Of a stretch of 9,644 nucleotides of DNA, positions 1 through 6,289 are shown in pieces. The notes beneath the pieces are model-generated. The model did not search any database. It was not told the DNA's origin and saw nothing but the letters and a program-made list of their open reading frames with translations. Each line of letters begins with the position of its first letter. The first letter of the stretch is position 1. The position numbers and the translations under genes were made by a program. Source of the DNA: DATJUF01 sp035524095 (GTDB lineage Bacteria > Desulfobacterota > Binatia > Binatales > Binataceae); the NCBI GenBank assembly GCA_035524095.1, contig DATKPK010000012.1:1-9644 (forward strand), given 5' to 3'.

Positions 1-88
1 CAGTCTCAGTTTCGTCCAGGTAAGCCGGCTAAGTTTTCATTCTGCCTGTCTTCGCCTGACGCTTCGCCAGCCACCTCAATTACCCGAA

Positions 89-781
89 CTACAAATTCTT
101 GACTGCGGAGCCGTCGCTCGACGGCTCCGGGCTAGCTTCTTCCGATGCGGCCGGTGATTCCGTCGGCCCGGAAGTCGCGCTCGCAGGTGACGCCGCTGGC
201 GCGGGCGTTGGCGAAGCGGCCGGCGTCGGCGTTGCCACGAAGACTGTAGGCATGGGTGAAGCACTCAGTGGAGGTGCCGCTGGCACTACAGACGGTGACG
301 CGATCGGCGCCGCAGTCTGCATCAATGCGGTTCCGACCCCATAGTCATAAACCAGGTCGCCGCCCAGGAAACCCTGATAAAGAATCAAGCCTGCGGCGAT
401 GATCGCGACGATTAAATATATAGGCCGGCTACGGGCAACGAATCCCACGAATTGAAGCAGAATGCGCCAGAGCGCTAGTACGGCAAAAACGTATGGCAGC
501 CGATCACCCCACCATGCGTGACGGCGCAAGAGATCCTTGCCGGGCCCGGTTACGCTGTCCCACACTCGATCGGCTTCCCAACCTCCCGTAAAATGAGACC
601 CAAAGGCTGCCAGTGTTCCGAGGACCAATAGTGTCAGCGCCATGTAGCGCAACCACATGCGGGAAGACAGAATCGAGGCGGCGATATCCACCAGCACCGC
701 AACGATAATCAGCGAAACTGTGAAATGATCGACAAACGGATGAAGTTGCCAGGCCTTGAGGGTATCGATCAGCGCTTGCAT
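89..781 (-). CDS. DUF2231-type four-helix membrane protein with Pro/Ala/Ser-rich tail
   Basis: A 230-residue protein. The N-terminal 150 residues look like the DUF2231 family: an HPFVDHF motif (residues 14-20; family pattern HPxxxHF) opens the first membrane helix (about 21-40). Further helices lie at about 45-63, 94-114 and 120-139, and the family-typical GGDLVYDYGVG follows at 140-150. Histidines 14, 19, 63 and 88 lie at or near helix ends; haem or metal binding has crossed my mind but the sequence does not prove it. Residues 155-230 are a low-complexity Pro/Ala/Ser/Thr tail, probably an unstructured region outside the membrane. The ATG start is supported by AGGAG five bases upstream. It lies 151 bases downstream of the co-directional glycosyltransferase-like gene, but a promoter-like pair between them suggests it can be transcribed alone. 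The family's function is not established. I am confident of the gene and fairly confident of the family. Confidence 0.85.
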   Translation of the reverse strand: MQALIDTLKAWQLHPFVDHFTVSLIIVAVLVDIAASILSSRMWLRYMALTLLVLGTLAAFGSHFTGGWEADRVWDSVTGPGKDLLRRHAWWGDRLPYVFAVLALWRILLQFVGFVARSRPIYLIVAIIAAGLILYQGFLGGDLVYDYGVGTALMQTAAPIASPSVVPAAPPLSASPMPTVFVATPTPAASPTPAPAASPASATSGPTESPAASEEASPEPSSDGSAVKNL

Positions 782-786
782 CTAGG

Positions 787-791
787 CTCCT
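787..791 (-). promoter_or_regulatory. Shine-Dalgarno of the DUF2231 gene
   Basis: Read on the minus strand this is AGGAG, ending five bases before the ATG at 781. It is among the clearest ribosome binding sites in the window and fixes that start. Confidence 0.75.
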
Positions 792-854
792 GAAGGAAAA
801 ATACCGAAGAAATATTGGCAGTTTCCGAGTGATCGCGTCTATTACGCGCCCCGA

Positions 855-883
855 ATTATCCCAGCCCCCATCACGCGTCACAA
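855..883 (-). promoter_or_regulatory. Putative sigma70-type promoter for the DUF2231 gene
   Basis: On the minus strand there is TTGTGA (878-883) as a -35 element (4 of 6 matching TTGACA) and GATAAT (855-860) as a -10 element (5 of 6 matching TATAAT), separated by exactly 17 bases. Transcription would start near 848 and leave a leader of about 65 bases before the ATG at 781. This is a match by eye to the consensus, not proof of activity. Confidence 0.4.
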
Positions 884-888
884 GTTGA

Positions 889-903
889 TCCTCGGCACGA
901 GGA
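889..903 (-). terminator. Short hairpin after the glycosyltransferase-like gene
   Basis: A perfect 6-bp stem TCCTCG/CGAGGA with a GCA loop lies about 30 bases beyond the stop of the gene at 933. No T-run follows on the minus strand, so it is not a classical intrinsic terminator. It could be a weak terminator or a 3'-end stabilising hairpin. Confidence 0.25.
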
Positions 904-932
904 CTAACACTGCTTTCACGCCATCGGCGCCG

Positions 933-2636
933 CTATTCGATCTGATCGTCTGGTGCCGGCGCCGGTGGATTCGATGGCCGCGACGTGATTGTCACTGACG
1001 TTGCAACGGGCTTTGTCCACGCCGCACCGGTGAAGACGTACCGTTGAGCCGACACCGGCGTCAGGCCGCCCCAGGTAAGTGGCCAGGTCATAGCATAGTC
1101 GAAATCAAAGCGGCGCAGCCCTGCTGCTTCCGATCCCCCGCTCTTAGATCCATCGTTCGTGGATGGCGGATTGACCTTCACTGCGGCTAGTGCTTGGTCC
1201 TTCACCGGGCGCAATCCGCGCAGGTACCAGCGCAACGCCGGCGCATCGATATTAAAAAAGACTGTCGCGTCTTCAGGAGTAATTCCTGCCATCGCGCGCC
1301 CGCAATAAACGCGCGTTTGCAGTGTCGTCATCATGGCATCCCAATATAGATTCGCATGACGGTTCCAGGCTGCCTCACTCGCATCCGGTGCGTAATAGAC
1401 AAAATTTGTGAGAATTTGCACATAAACGGTTAGCGCGGCGACTATTCCTACCACGAGCCGCACCAGCCGCCATGCATCGGTGTGATGGAGCCACTCGATC
1501 CCGATCCCGCCCAACACCGCCATCGGCAGTAAAATCAGCAGGAGGTTGGCCGGGTCGGGGGGCAGTGCTGCCATCATCAGCCCGATGCTCAATAAGGTCC
1601 ACAGGACTACCCAGGCGGCGAGCATCGATCGCACGCGCGCCGTCAGCACTGCTGTTATTCCCACGATTGCTGCTGCAACGATCAGGAACTCGTCGAGTAT
1701 GAGCGGCGGCAGGCCGCATTGGAGCGCTGCCATCAGGCCTGTCGCGTCTCCCGAATCGCCCGAGGTAATCGCTGCATACGGTGGAGCGCTTATGAAAAAC
1801 TCCGATCCGATCCCGGCGACAACGGCTGTAACTATTATGATCAGCAACAGGTCTCGATAGCGCTTGAACCACACCCGAACATTCAACAGCGCATGCCGCT
1901 TGGCGATTAGACAATAGAGTCCGATTAAGCTCAGCGCCACCGCGAAGCTGAACTCGGTGATGTGTCCGTCCGGCGGTGTCGCGCTTAACAGGCCAATTGC
2001 AATTCCCAACCAGACTGCGCGCGCCGACGACGGACGCTCGACAACCGCGCAAAATGCATACAGTGTGACCAACGCCATTAGCGCCGCTGGCATCTCGGGT
2101 GAGTTGCAACGTGCGCAGTAGGTGAAGCCTGGCGACAGCGTCAGTAGGGTCGCGAGAGCGAGGGCGCCAGCCCGGCCGATGTAGCGCCGCAGCCCGAACG
2201 CCACGGGGATGACTATTAACCCACACAACGCCGGCACCAACCTCACGAGCCAATCCGACGGCCCGCCCAGCGCGCTTATCGCCATTGTGATGATACTCAC
2301 CCATCCGGGTTGCGGCGTAACATTGGAGGCCCCGCCATAGTCAGTCAGCAGCGCCAGCGCGCGTGATGCTTCACTTGCATCGAGTGGTCGGGCTCCGAGC
2401 ATCGCGAGTCGGGAGAATGCCGCGTAAGCGATCACCAGCAGCCATCCGCAATGCTCTGCCGTTAGTGTATGCAACGGCCGCTCGAGCCGCTCGAGGCTGC
2501 GGTTGCGCGGCGGCGCCGGTTCAACCTGTGGGATTACCGGCAACCCGGACTCGGTCCCAAGTCGCCATCCCCCTTCACTTGCGCTGGAAGTCACGCCGCA
2601 ATCGCTATTTGCCGTCAGCGCGCTTGTCAACCGCAT
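933..2636 (-). CDS. Agl23/PMT-like integral membrane glycosyltransferase (GT-C fold)
   Basis: About 567 residues with many membrane helices between residues 65 and 430, then a soluble C-terminal part. The first extra-membrane loop after helix 1 carries LDASEASRAL (residues 85-94), an acidic D..E pair placed as in GT-C glycosyltransferases (ArnT, protein mannosyltransferases, and the TIGR03663 'flippase activity-associated protein Agl23' group). The loop and helix after it (WLVRLVPALCGL, then RRYIGRAGALA and SPGFTYCARCNSPEMPAALMA) follow the layout of that group. Such enzymes normally use a polyprenyl-phosphate sugar on the outer face of the membrane; the acceptor here cannot be told. I chose the ATG at 2636 because GGTGAG lies a few bases upstream. 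A TTG at 2678 in the same frame would add 14 residues without a good ribosome binding site. It is divergent from the ABC importer. It could also be a distant GT39/GT83 member. Confidence 0.65.
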   Translation of the reverse strand: MRLTSALTANSDCGVTSSASEGGWRLGTESGLPVIPQVEPAPPRNRSLERLERPLHTLTAEHCGWLLVIAYAAFSRLAMLGARPLDASEASRALALLTDYGGASNVTPQPGWVSIITMAISALGGPSDWLVRLVPALCGLIVIPVAFGLRRYIGRAGALALATLLTLSPGFTYCARCNSPEMPAALMALVTLYAFCAVVERPSSARAVWLGIAIGLLSATPPDGHITEFSFAVALSLIGLYCLIAKRHALLNVRVWFKRYRDLLLIIIVTAVVAGIGSEFFISAPPYAAITSGDSGDATGLMAALQCGLPPLILDEFLIVAAAIVGITAVLTARVRSMLAAWVVLWTLLSIGLMMAALPPDPANLLLILLPMAVLGGIGIEWLHHTDAWRLVRLVVGIVAALTVYVQILTNFVYYAPDASEAAWNRHANLYWDAMMTTLQTRVYCGRAMAGITPEDATVFFNIDAPALRWYLRGLRPVKDQALAAVKVNPPSTNDGSKSGGSEAAGLRRFDFDYAMTWPLTWGGLTPVSAQRYVFTGAAWTKPVATSVTITSRPSNPPAPAPDDQIE

Positions 2637-2701
2637 CGGCTCACCGCTCGGGGTGCGGCCCGCGATTTTGCCCCACAATCTTCAATGAAATTCGCGTCAT
2701 C

Positions 2702-2750
2702 GGTTTCAGCCGCCGGACGCGGCCTATATTCTAATCGACGGGCTGAAACC
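2702..2750. repeat. Perfect 10-bp inverted repeat in the divergent promoter region (candidate operator or leader hairpin)
   Basis: GGTTTCAGCC (2702-2711) and GGCTGAAACC (2741-2750) are exact reverse complements, separated by 29 bases. The second arm ends two bases before the ATG of the permease gene at 2753. A TATATT hexamer (2725-2730) resembling a -10 box lies between the arms, and no recognisable -35 box accompanies it. Either the arms are operator half-sites flanking a promoter, or they form an RNA hairpin that covers the translation start. The permease gene has no visible Shine-Dalgarno, which fits either idea. Confidence 0.5.
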
Positions 2751-2752
2751 TG

Positions 2753-4483
2753 ATGGCGGACCGCAACAACCTCAGACGCGCAACCGGCGGCCTGCTCTCG
2801 TTTATCGTCCTTGCGTCGATCGTCGCCTTATTCTTCGCCTTCCATCGCCGCGAATTGGTCCTTCCCCTCCATCGCCCGCGGCTGCCCGTCAACGCCCGGC
2901 AACTGCCTTATTACGCTTTCTGCTCGTTCGCTCGCATGACCGTCGCCTACATCGTCGCGATGGTCTTCTCAATTGTCTACGGTTTGCTTGCCGGACGCAG
3001 TCGCGCATGGGAACGCATCCTCATTCCCGTCATCGACGTCGCTCAATCGGTCCCGGTGGTAGGCTTCTTCCCCGCTGCGATCTACTTCTTCGTCGCGCTC
3101 GCCCATGGCCATCGAATCGGCGTCGAGATGGCTGCCGTCTTTCTTATTTTTACCAGCCAGGCCTGGAACCTCGCCCTCGGCGTCTATGAAGCTGTGCGCA
3201 CAGTCCCCAACGACTCGATGGAGGCGCTTGATGCCTTTGGCGCCTCGGAATGGCTCCGCTTGAAGCGCCTGCTCCTTCCCGCCTGCGTACCCAAACTGGT
3301 GTACAATTCGATTCTGTCGTGGGTCACCGGCTGGTACTACCTGATAGCCTGCGAGATCATTACCGCCGGTCCCGCGCATTATGTCCTGCCCGGTCTCGGC
3401 AGTTATTTGATGACCGCGTCCGACAAGGGCCGCACCGGCGAGATCATCACCGGGATGGTGGTCTTGCTAATGATCATCATCCTCATGGACGTGATCGTCT
3501 GGCAGCCACTTTCTGCTTGGGCCGAAAAGTTCCGCTACGAGTTCGCCGCTACCTCGGAGCCGATCGCGGCACTTGGCATGCTCGACGTGCTCGGGAAGCT
3601 AGGACCCGCGATTCTGCGACTGATTCGCACACTGTTCCGGCCGCTCTTTCTGCTCATCCGCATAGTCTTCGCGACCGTGCGGCCGTTTGACCCACGCCGT
3701 TATCCGGAACTGCGCCGATTCACCCGTCTTGCGCGGAATCTGTCGCTGATCGCTTTGGCGCTCATCTTCGCTTATGCCGTGTTCGATGGCGTCGGTGCAC
3801 TGATTCGTACACTGCTTCAGCCGTGGCCGTCCGAGGTCAGACAGATCCCCCTTGCGACCGGTGCCTCGCTCTTGCGTATCATCGCCGCCTACCTCATCTC
3901 ATTGGCTTGGACGATCCCCTGCGCTATCGCCGCCAGCGAAAGCCCGAGCTTCGCGCGACGCCTGGCGCCATTTGCCGAGATTGTCGGCTCGATGCCCGCA
4001 ACAGCTCTGTTCCCCTTGATCGTCCTCTTTGTGATCAACGCGACTGGCGGCATGAATCTCGCCTCGATTCTCTTAATTCTCACCGGGATGCAATGGTATC
4101 TGCTCTTCAATTTGCTGGCCGGCATCAGCCAGGTCCCCTCCGACCTGAAAGAAGCCGCGCGATCATTCGGCCTGAGCCGCTTCGCCACCTGGCGCACCCT
4201 GACGCTTCCCGCAGTCGTCCCGTCCCTTATCACCGGCAGTATCACCGCCTGGGGAGGCGGCTGGAATGCCCTGATCCTTTCCGAATACTTCCCCTTCCGT
4301 GGCACGACATATAAGGTCTTCGGCCTTGGCGCGATGCTCGATGAAGCGACTTATCAGACAGACAATGGCTTGATGGTCCTGTTGACCCTCCTCTCAATGG
4401 TTGGGATTGTTCTCCTTCTCAATCGCCTGATCTGGCGCCGTCTCTACAACGTTGCAACCGAACGCTACCGGATGGACTACTGA
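2753..4483 (+). CDS. Fused two-domain ABC permease, NitT/TauT (nitrate/sulfonate/taurine) type
   Basis: The 576 residues contain two tandem permease domains of the BPD_transp_1 (SsuC/TauC/NrtB) kind, where the usual subunit has one domain in about 250-280 residues. A lone N-terminal helix (about 13-30) precedes them. Each half has the EAA loop that docks on the ATPase: the first starts EALDAFGASEW at about residue 157 and ends in LLLPACVPKL; the second starts EAARSFGLSRF at residue 467 and ends in LTLPAVVPSL. One polypeptide therefore supplies both halves of the translocation pore in the inner membrane. The ATPase gene follows after 40 bases. No substrate-binding protein lies in the window, so the cargo is unknown; nitrate, cyanate, sulfonates, thiamine precursors and related anions are all handled by this superfamily. 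The ATG start has no clear ribosome binding site and abuts the inverted repeat arm. Confidence 0.88.
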   Translation: MADRNNLRRATGGLLSFIVLASIVALFFAFHRRELVLPLHRPRLPVNARQLPYYAFCSFARMTVAYIVAMVFSIVYGLLAGRSRAWERILIPVIDVAQSVPVVGFFPAAIYFFVALAHGHRIGVEMAAVFLIFTSQAWNLALGVYEAVRTVPNDSMEALDAFGASEWLRLKRLLLPACVPKLVYNSILSWVTGWYYLIACEIITAGPAHYVLPGLGSYLMTASDKGRTGEIITGMVVLLMIIILMDVIVWQPLSAWAEKFRYEFAATSEPIAALGMLDVLGKLGPAILRLIRTLFRPLFLLIRIVFATVRPFDPRRYPELRRFTRLARNLSLIALALIFAYAVFDGVGALIRTLLQPWPSEVRQIPLATGASLLRIIAAYLISLAWTIPCAIAASESPSFARRLAPFAEIVGSMPATALFPLIVLFVINATGGMNLASILLILTGMQWYLLFNLLAGISQVPSDLKEAARSFGLSRFATWRTLTLPAVVPSLITGSITAWGGGWNALILSEYFPFRGTTYKVFGLGAMLDEATYQTDNGLMVLLTLLSMVGIVLLLNRLIWRRLYNVATERYRMDY

Positions 4484-4523
4484 AGTTTGTCAGTCCGATG
4501 CCGCATCCGGATTCCTCCGAACC

Positions 4524-5282
4524 ATGGCCCTGCTTGAACTCAAGAACGTCTCGAAAAGCTTTGCACATGCCAAGGGCAACTTGCAGGTGCTGGAGGCTAT
4601 GACCTTTAGCGTCGACGAAGGTCAGCTTGTCGCTATCGTTGGCCCCTCCGGATGCGGCAAGTCAACCCTGCTCCGCATCATCAATGGCCTGATGCCGCCG
4701 ACCACCGGCCAGGTTCTCTACAACGACCGGCAGGTTGACGGTATCAACCTTGAGTGTGCCCTCGTCTTCCAGTCGTTCGCCCTGATGCCGTGGCTGAGTG
4801 TTAAAGCCAACGTCGAGCTTGGCCTCGAGGCCCGCGGAATCCCGCCGGCCGCTCGCGAGAAGCGCGCCAGCATCTACATCGACAAAGTTGGCCTCGACGG
4901 TTTCGAGGAGGCCTATCCGCGTGAGCTTTCGGGAGGGATGAAGCAGCGTGTCGGCTTGGCCCGGGCCTTGGCCGTCGAGCCCAAGGTATTGCTTATGGAC
5001 GAGCCCTTTTCGGCCCTCGATGCCTTAACTGCCATTACCTTGCGCGAAGAACTGTTGGACATCTGGCAATCGCCCGACATGCCGGTCCATACCATCGTCA
5101 TCGTAACTCATATAATTGAGGAAGCTGTGGAGCTGGCCGATCGCATTCTGGTGCTGGCGCCGAATCCCGGGCGGCTGGTTGCCGACCTCAAGGTCGATCT
5201 GCCGCGTCCCCGCGGCCGCCGTCACGAAGGCTTCAATGCCTTGACCGACAAGGTCTTCCGGCTGATCGAGGAGCGGGCCTGA
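4524..5282 (+). CDS. ABC transporter ATPase, NitT/TauT (SsuB/TauB) type
   Basis: 252 residues, full length for an SsuB/TauB/NrtD-type ATPase. All motifs are intact: Walker A GPSGCGKS (40-47), Q-loop Gln83 in VFQSF, signature LSGGM (135-139), Walker B VLLMDEP with catalytic Glu160, D-loop SALD (163-166) and H-loop His196 in VTH. It should power the fused permease encoded 40 bases upstream. I chose the ATG at 4524 because the family starts just before the LxLKNVSKSF strand; an in-frame TTG at 4452 would overlap the permease gene and add 24 residues with no homology. Its stop overlaps the next gene as TGATG. In many bacteria this ATPase continues into a C-terminal AAA_assoc_C domain; here it ends and that domain is a separate gene. 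Confidence 0.92.
   Translation: MALLELKNVSKSFAHAKGNLQVLEAMTFSVDEGQLVAIVGPSGCGKSTLLRIINGLMPPTTGQVLYNDRQVDGINLECALVFQSFALMPWLSVKANVELGLEARGIPPAAREKRASIYIDKVGLDGFEEAYPRELSGGMKQRVGLARALAVEPKVLLMDEPFSALDALTAITLREELLDIWQSPDMPVHTIVIVTHIIEEAVELADRILVLAPNPGRLVADLKVDLPRPRGRRHEGFNALTDKVFRLIEERA
5268..5273 (+). promoter_or_regulatory. Shine-Dalgarno for the AAA_assoc_C gene inside the ATPase gene
   Basis: GAGGAG lies eight bases before the ATG at 5282, inside the last codons of the ATPase gene. With the TGATG overlap (5280-5284) it supports a genuine new start and translational coupling rather than a sequencing frameshift. Confidence 0.65.
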
Positions 5283-5767
5283 TGCCGGCCGGGATTAATC
5301 CCATACCGGATTGCCAGCTCACTTGGGTCTTCGGTCTGCTCGAAACCCTCGAAGATCGCGGCGGGCGCGACGACGGCTACAAAATCGCCCGCGATCTCCA
5401 GTTCAAGTTCAGCGATCTGCTCAAGGTGATGAAAACCGCCGAGATCCTCGGCTTCGTTTCTACTCCCGACGGTGATGTCGTCCTTGAACCACTCGGTAAG
5501 CAATGGCTTGAAAATGACATTAACGCGCGCAAGTTGATCGTTCGCGAGCAGCTTAAGAAACTCGGTCTGTTCGCCTATTTCGCACGTCTGTTGCGCGCCC
5601 AGGAGGACCGCTCGCTCGCGCGCGAAGTTGTCCTGGAGCACTTGGCGATGCTCTTACCGAATGAGAAACCGGCCAAAATCTTCAATACCATCGTCAACTG
5701 GGGCCGCTACGCCGAACTCTTCGGTTATAACAAGGACGAGGACCGCTTTTACCTTGACCAAGAATAG
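5282..5767 (+). CDS. AAA_assoc_C (PF09821-like) partner of the ABC ATPase, as a free-standing protein
   Basis: 161 residues, soluble, with no signal peptide or membrane segment. The N-terminal part (PIPDCQLTWVFGLLETLEDR, then DDGYKIARDLQFKFSDLLKV and AEILGFVSTPDGDVVLEPLG) matches my memory of the 'C-terminal AAA-associated domain', usually fused to NitT/TauT-type ATPases. It looks like a winged-helix fold (helices then a beta hairpin at about 57-70), followed by helices to the C terminus. It probably binds or regulates the ATPase, as NrtC-like regulatory extensions do, but the role of this domain is not established. The start overlaps the ATPase stop by one base, so equimolar production is likely. 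I am sure it is a gene and fairly sure of the family. Confidence 0.75.
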   Translation: MPAGINPIPDCQLTWVFGLLETLEDRGGRDDGYKIARDLQFKFSDLLKVMKTAEILGFVSTPDGDVVLEPLGKQWLENDINARKLIVREQLKKLGLFAYFARLLRAQEDRSLAREVVLEHLAMLLPNEKPAKIFNTIVNWGRYAELFGYNKDEDRFYLDQE

Positions 5768-5774
5768 CCAAATC

Positions 5775-5796
5775 TGATGAACCTTGAGGGTCATCA
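5775..5796 (+). other. Intercistronic hairpin after the ABC operon
   Basis: TGATGA (5775-5780) pairs with TCATCA (5791-5796). With two inner C-G pairs it closes a TTGA loop across one mismatch. It lies eight bases after the AAA_assoc_C stop. No T-run follows, so it is more likely an mRNA-processing or 3'-stability hairpin than a terminator. Confidence 0.3.
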
Positions 5797-5810
5797 ACCT
5801 GTAAACGACA

Positions 5811-5816
5811 AGGGAG
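5811..5816 (+). promoter_or_regulatory. Shine-Dalgarno of the epoxide-hydrolase-like gene
   Basis: AGGGAG lies eight bases before the ATG at 5825 and decides this start over the in-frame upstream start codon at 5777, which overlaps the hairpin. Confidence 0.7.
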
Positions 5817-5824
5817 AATCAACT

Positions 5825-6202
5825 ATGGCAAGTTCCGCTGAAAATACCGTAACCGAATTCTGCAACGCCTGGGCACGGCTCGACGTCAACGCAATCGTCG
5901 ACTTCTTCACCGACGATGCGGTTTACCACAACATCCCGATGCCGGCCGCCAAGGGCAAGGAAGTCATCCGCAAGACCATCGAAGGCCTGATGAAGGGCAC
6001 CACCTGGGTTGAATTTAAAATTCTCCACAGCGCTTCCAACGGTAACGTCGTTTTCAATGAGCGGGTCGATTCGTTCGAGGCTGGCGGCAAAAAAATCTCC
6101 TTGCCGGTAACCGGCGTTTTTGAAGTCACCAACGATGGCAAGATCAAAGGCTGGCGCGACTACTTCGACCTCAAGATGTACACTGACCAGTTGAAAAAAT
6201 AG
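5825..6202 (+). CDS. Limonene-1,2-epoxide hydrolase-like protein (NTF2/SnoaL fold)
   Basis: 125 residues, a cytoplasmic single-domain NTF2-like cone fold. Aligned from memory with Rhodococcus limonene-1,2-epoxide hydrolase, the catalytic set is complete: Tyr34 and Asn36 (YHN, for Tyr53/Asn55), Arg80 and Asp82 (ERVD, for Arg99/Asp101) and Asp112 (WRDYFD, for Asp132). Those residues activate water to open an epoxide, so enzymatic activity is plausible, unlike in many SnoaL-like proteins that lack them. The substrate is unknown; nothing nearby points to terpene breakdown. The N terminus is about 20 residues shorter than the Rhodococcus enzyme, as is common in this family. The gene lies 57 bases after the ABC genes and 87 before selB on the same strand, so co-transcription is possible but not shown. 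The start is set by AGGGAG. Confidence 0.82.
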   Translation: MASSAENTVTEFCNAWARLDVNAIVDFFTDDAVYHNIPMPAAKGKEVIRKTIEGLMKGTTWVEFKILHSASNGNVVFNERVDSFEAGGKKISLPVTGVFEVTNDGKIKGWRDYFDLKMYTDQLKK

Positions 6203-6227
6203 CGTTCCTTGGTCTCGCCGTGAGATA

Positions 6228-6258
6228 GGGGTTGCTTGCAACCCCATGCGGTTGCAAG
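6228..6258 (+). promoter_or_regulatory. Two mutually exclusive hairpins in the selB leader
   Basis: Hairpin 1: GGGGTTG (6228-6234) pairs with CAACCCC (6239-6245) around CTTG. Hairpin 2: CTTGCAACC (6235-6243) pairs perfectly with GGTTGCAAG (6250-6258) around CCATGC, nine pairs. They share bases 6239-6243, so only one can form, as in attenuators and RNA switches. There is no T-run after hairpin 2. The arrangement ends about 30 bases before the selB ATG at 6290. A regulatory role is inference. Confidence 0.4.
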
Positions 6259-6289
6259 GCTGGGAGTCGGCTGCCACAAAGCTCTAGCG

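Noticed and set aside
1..88. A short gene or terminator beyond the DUF2231 stop
   Set aside because: Minus-strand frames are stopped within a few codons or lack support; AGCCGGCT palindrome and repeated TCGCC are too short to mean anything.
504..881. Minus-strand 125-residue frame overlapping the DUF2231 gene
   Set aside because: It overlaps a gene with membrane-helix and family features in another frame, and its own translation has no recognisable motif.
1375..2304. Minus-strand 309-residue frame inside the glycosyltransferase-like gene
   Set aside because: Its Arg-rich composition and lack of motifs mark it as an out-of-frame reading of a G+C-rich gene.
2637..2678. Minus-strand TTG at 2678 as the start of the glycosyltransferase-like gene
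   Set aside because: No ribosome binding site is seen, while the ATG at 2636 has GGTGAG close upstream. The longer form is not fully excluded.
4481..4523. UGA recoding at the end of the permease gene
   Set aside because: The permease is complete at that point, and the codons after UGA show no homology and run straight into the ATPase gene.
5777..5824. Upstream start at 5777 for the epoxide-hydrolase-like gene
   Set aside because: AGGGAG at 5811-5816 places the start at 5825, and the extra residues would cover an intercistronic hairpin.
6236..6289. TTG at 6236 as the selB start
   Set aside because: It lies inside the leader hairpin and adds 18 residues before the conserved first strand; the ATG at 6290 fits the family.
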